59,371 nt of DNA, taken from Oscillospiraceae bacterium. GTDB taxonomy: Bacteria; Bacillota; Clostridia; Oscillospirales; Ruminococcaceae. Position numbers and translations under genes: made by a program. Position 1 is the first letter of the stretch. The number at the start of each line of letters is the position of its first letter. The notes beneath the pieces are model-generated. The model was given only the letters and a program-made list of their open reading frames with translations. It was not told the DNA's origin and searched no databases. Of this stretch, positions 58,093-59,371 are shown in pieces. The stretch lies in the NCBI GenBank assembly GCA_016291435.1, contig JAEEXH010000009.1, positions 1 through 59,371 of the forward strand. The letters run 5' to 3'.

Positions 58093-58937
58093 CACAGCTT
58101 CTCCCTGCATATGTGGATGAGGTCGTGCAGCGCGCACTGACCGAGGATATCACAGGCATTGATGTCACATCCGATTTTCTGCTCTCCCCGGATGATGAAT
58201 CCGACTGCTATCTGATGGCGAAGGATGACGGCGTCCTCTGCGGCATGGAGATTGCGGCGCGCGTCTTTGACCTTGCCGGCGGCGGCGTGACCTTTGTGCC
58301 GAAAATGCACGACGGCGACCGCGTGAAATACGGTGACATTCTTGCTGTGATGCACGGCAACACCCGCACGCTTCTGAAGGGTGAGCGCTCTGCACTGAAT
58401 CTTTTGCAGCATCTCTCCGGCATCGCGACAGAAACCCGCAGATGCGTGGATATTGTTGCGGGCACAAAGGCATCTATCGCCGATACGCGCAAGTGCATGG
58501 TCGGCATCCGTGCGATGCAGAAATATGCCGTGCGCTGCGGCGGCGGCAAGAATCACCGCTTCAATCTCTCTGACGGCGCGATGCTGAAGGATAACCACAT
58601 CGACGCATGCGGCGGCATTATCCCGGCAATCACACAGCTTCGGCAGCACATCGGGCATATGGTGCGCATTGAGGTTGAGGTGCGGACGCTGGATGAGCTC
58701 CGTGAGGCACTCGAAGCAAAAGCAGATATCATCATGCTCGACAACATGGACTGCGGCACGATGCGTGAGGCGGTTGCGATCACAGACGGCAGAGCTCTGC
58801 TGGAAGCATCCGGCGGCATCACGCATGACACGCTGCGTGCGGTTGCGGAGACCGGCGTGGATATTATCTCCATCGGTGCACTGACACACAGCGTCAAGGC
58901 GTTCGACATTTCAATGAAGTGGGGCAAAAAGGCGTAA
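58089..58937 (+). CDS. nadC: Nicotinate-nucleotide pyrophosphorylase (quinolinate phosphoribosyltransferase)
   Basis: 282 residues, usual length. ALTEDITGIDVTSDFLL, KGERSALNLLQHLSGIATETRR, ADTRKCMVGIRAMQKYAVRCGGGKNHRFNLSD (the family norm is TRKTTPGLR; the active-site Arg/Lys/His are kept), KDNHI, VEVEV, IMLDNMD and EASGGI. AGGAG 8 nt before the start. Makes nicotinate mononucleotide from quinolinate. Coupled to nadB. Confidence 0.94.
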   Translation: MTQLLPAYVDEVVQRALTEDITGIDVTSDFLLSPDDESDCYLMAKDDGVLCGMEIAARVFDLAGGGVTFVPKMHDGDRVKYGDILAVMHGNTRTLLKGERSALNLLQHLSGIATETRRCVDIVAGTKASIADTRKCMVGIRAMQKYAVRCGGGKNHRFNLSDGAMLKDNHIDACGGIIPAITQLRQHIGHMVRIEVEVRTLDELREALEAKADIIMLDNMDCGTMREAVAITDGRALLEASGGITHDTLRAVAETGVDIISIGALTHSVKAFDISMKWGKKA

Positions 58938-58970
58938 TACCGCCCGATATACAGAAAGGATAAGAGGCAT

Positions 58971-59371
58971 ATGAAAAAGAAGATCACCGCGGTGCTCGGC
59001 GCCGCAATGCTGCTCCTGACAGCGACCGGCTGTGCAGGAGACAGCTCTTCGGAAGCAGAAACAACCGCAGCAGTCACGACCACAACGACCGAAGCGACGA
59101 CAACCGCGCCGCCTGCACCGATCGAGGTCGAGCATGACAGCACATGGAAGAAGGCGGATCCTGAATTGGGACTCAAAACTTTGGATCTCGGCTGGACAAC
59201 GGACGAGATGATCACGAATTCGATCTTGCAGGTCGGCGACCGCACCCGCCTTGCGAATGTGATGAAAAAGGCAAAGGGCGGTCAGGGCATCACGATCGGC
59301 GTGATCGGCGGCTCTATCACACAGGGCACGGGCGCATCCGGCTCCACCGAGCACTACGCATATTACAACAT
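58971..59371 (+). CDS. SGNH-hydrolase-like lipoprotein, 3' end outside the window
   Basis: Starts at 58971 with AGAAAGGATAAGAGG upstream and runs off the end after 133 codons. Signal with lipobox-like TATGC, a Thr-rich linker (VTTTTTEATTTAPP), then the start of an SGNH fold with GVIGGSITQGTGAS (Ser in the GGSIT motif). Lies 33 nt after nadC, without a terminator between them. The linker resembles that of the SGNH lipoprotein at 13.9 kb but the GGSIT motif marks a different subfamily. Function beyond extracytoplasmic esterase is unknown. Confidence 0.75.
   Translation, partial: MKKKITAVLGAAMLLLTATGCAGDSSSEAETTAAVTTTTTEATTTAPPAPIEVEHDSTWKKADPELGLKTLDLGWTTDEMITNSILQVGDRTRLANVMKKAKGGQGITIGVIGGSITQGTGASGSTEHYAYYN

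Noticed and set aside
1-59371. tRNA, rRNA, CRISPR arrays, complete insertion sequences
   Set aside because: I looked for cloverleaf-like, rRNA-like and regularly spaced repeat patterns and saw none; a tRNA or IS scan would settle it.

Overview
The window looks like chromosomal DNA from a fibrolytic gut Firmicute of the Ruminococcus type (Oscillospiraceae). Evidence: two secreted carbohydrate-active proteins carry dockerin repeats, Shine-Dalgarno sites are strong (AGGAGG), promoters are classical TTGACA-17-TATAAT, a sporulation sigma operon is present, and a tryptophan T-box precedes the trp genes. Base composition is fairly GC-rich except around 32.1-36.6 kb. The species is inference; a cellulosomal ruminococcus such as R. 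champanellensis would fit. I found no tRNA, rRNA, CRISPR array or intact mobile element.

Layout. 0-9 kb (mostly minus strand): amino-acid/sodium symporter, dockerin-bearing CE2-like esterase, SpoIID-domain protein, class B sortase, CinA-type amidohydrolase, aminotransferase. 9-10.6 kb: spoIIAA-spoIIAB-sigF. 10.6-16.5 kb: a PBP/GGDEF-like/AraC hybrid regulator, thrH, an SGNH lipoprotein, and a radical-SAM protein fused in frame to a HAD phosphatase with a parS-like 16-mer in the linker. 16.5-23 kb: a very large multi-PAS degenerate kinase, a dockerin beta-helix protein and a cytoplasmic GH43. 23-26 kb: an SsuABC-type ABC importer preceded by a 20-codon micro-ORF with Cys codons at its end. 26-32 kb: a Bce-like two-component/ABC module whose permease is fused to an extracytoplasmic alpha/beta hydrolase. 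32-36.3 kb: a serine-recombinase remnant followed by a YtrA-type GntR/ABC/CPBP cassette. 36.5-40.7 kb: a methyltransferase-mccB-mccA-lysR sulfur operon with a Cys-codon leader peptide and an intrinsic terminator. 40.8-46.3 kb: a four-subunit 2-oxoacid:ferredoxin oxidoreductase, a phenylacetate-CoA-ligase-like enzyme and an aminotransferase. 47.6-56.5 kb: T-box(Trp)-trpE-trpGD-trpC-trpF-(membrane protein)-trpB-trpA, then aroF. 56.5-59.4 kb: nadB-nadC and the start of a second SGNH lipoprotein.

How the parts may work together. The most interesting theme is an apparent sulfur/organic-acid regulon. The ABC importer promoter and the oxidoreductase promoter are homologous over about 70 bp and carry the same GATAACT box exactly 54 bp before the end of the -10 hexamer. 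A LysR gene sits directly upstream of the second one. The cysteine operon and the oxidoreductase operon share a CCGATAGG box just after their predicted start sites. Cys-codon leader ORFs precede both the importer and the cysteine operon, and the latter has the geometry of a transcription attenuator (leader peptide, 12-bp terminator stem, six Ts, SD). The oxidoreductase/ligase/aminotransferase set has the three activities needed to turn a carboxylic acid into an amino acid by reductive carboxylation, as known for aryl and branched acids in rumen bacteria, and it lies next to the trp/aroF genes. Functional links between these loci are inference from sequence and position.
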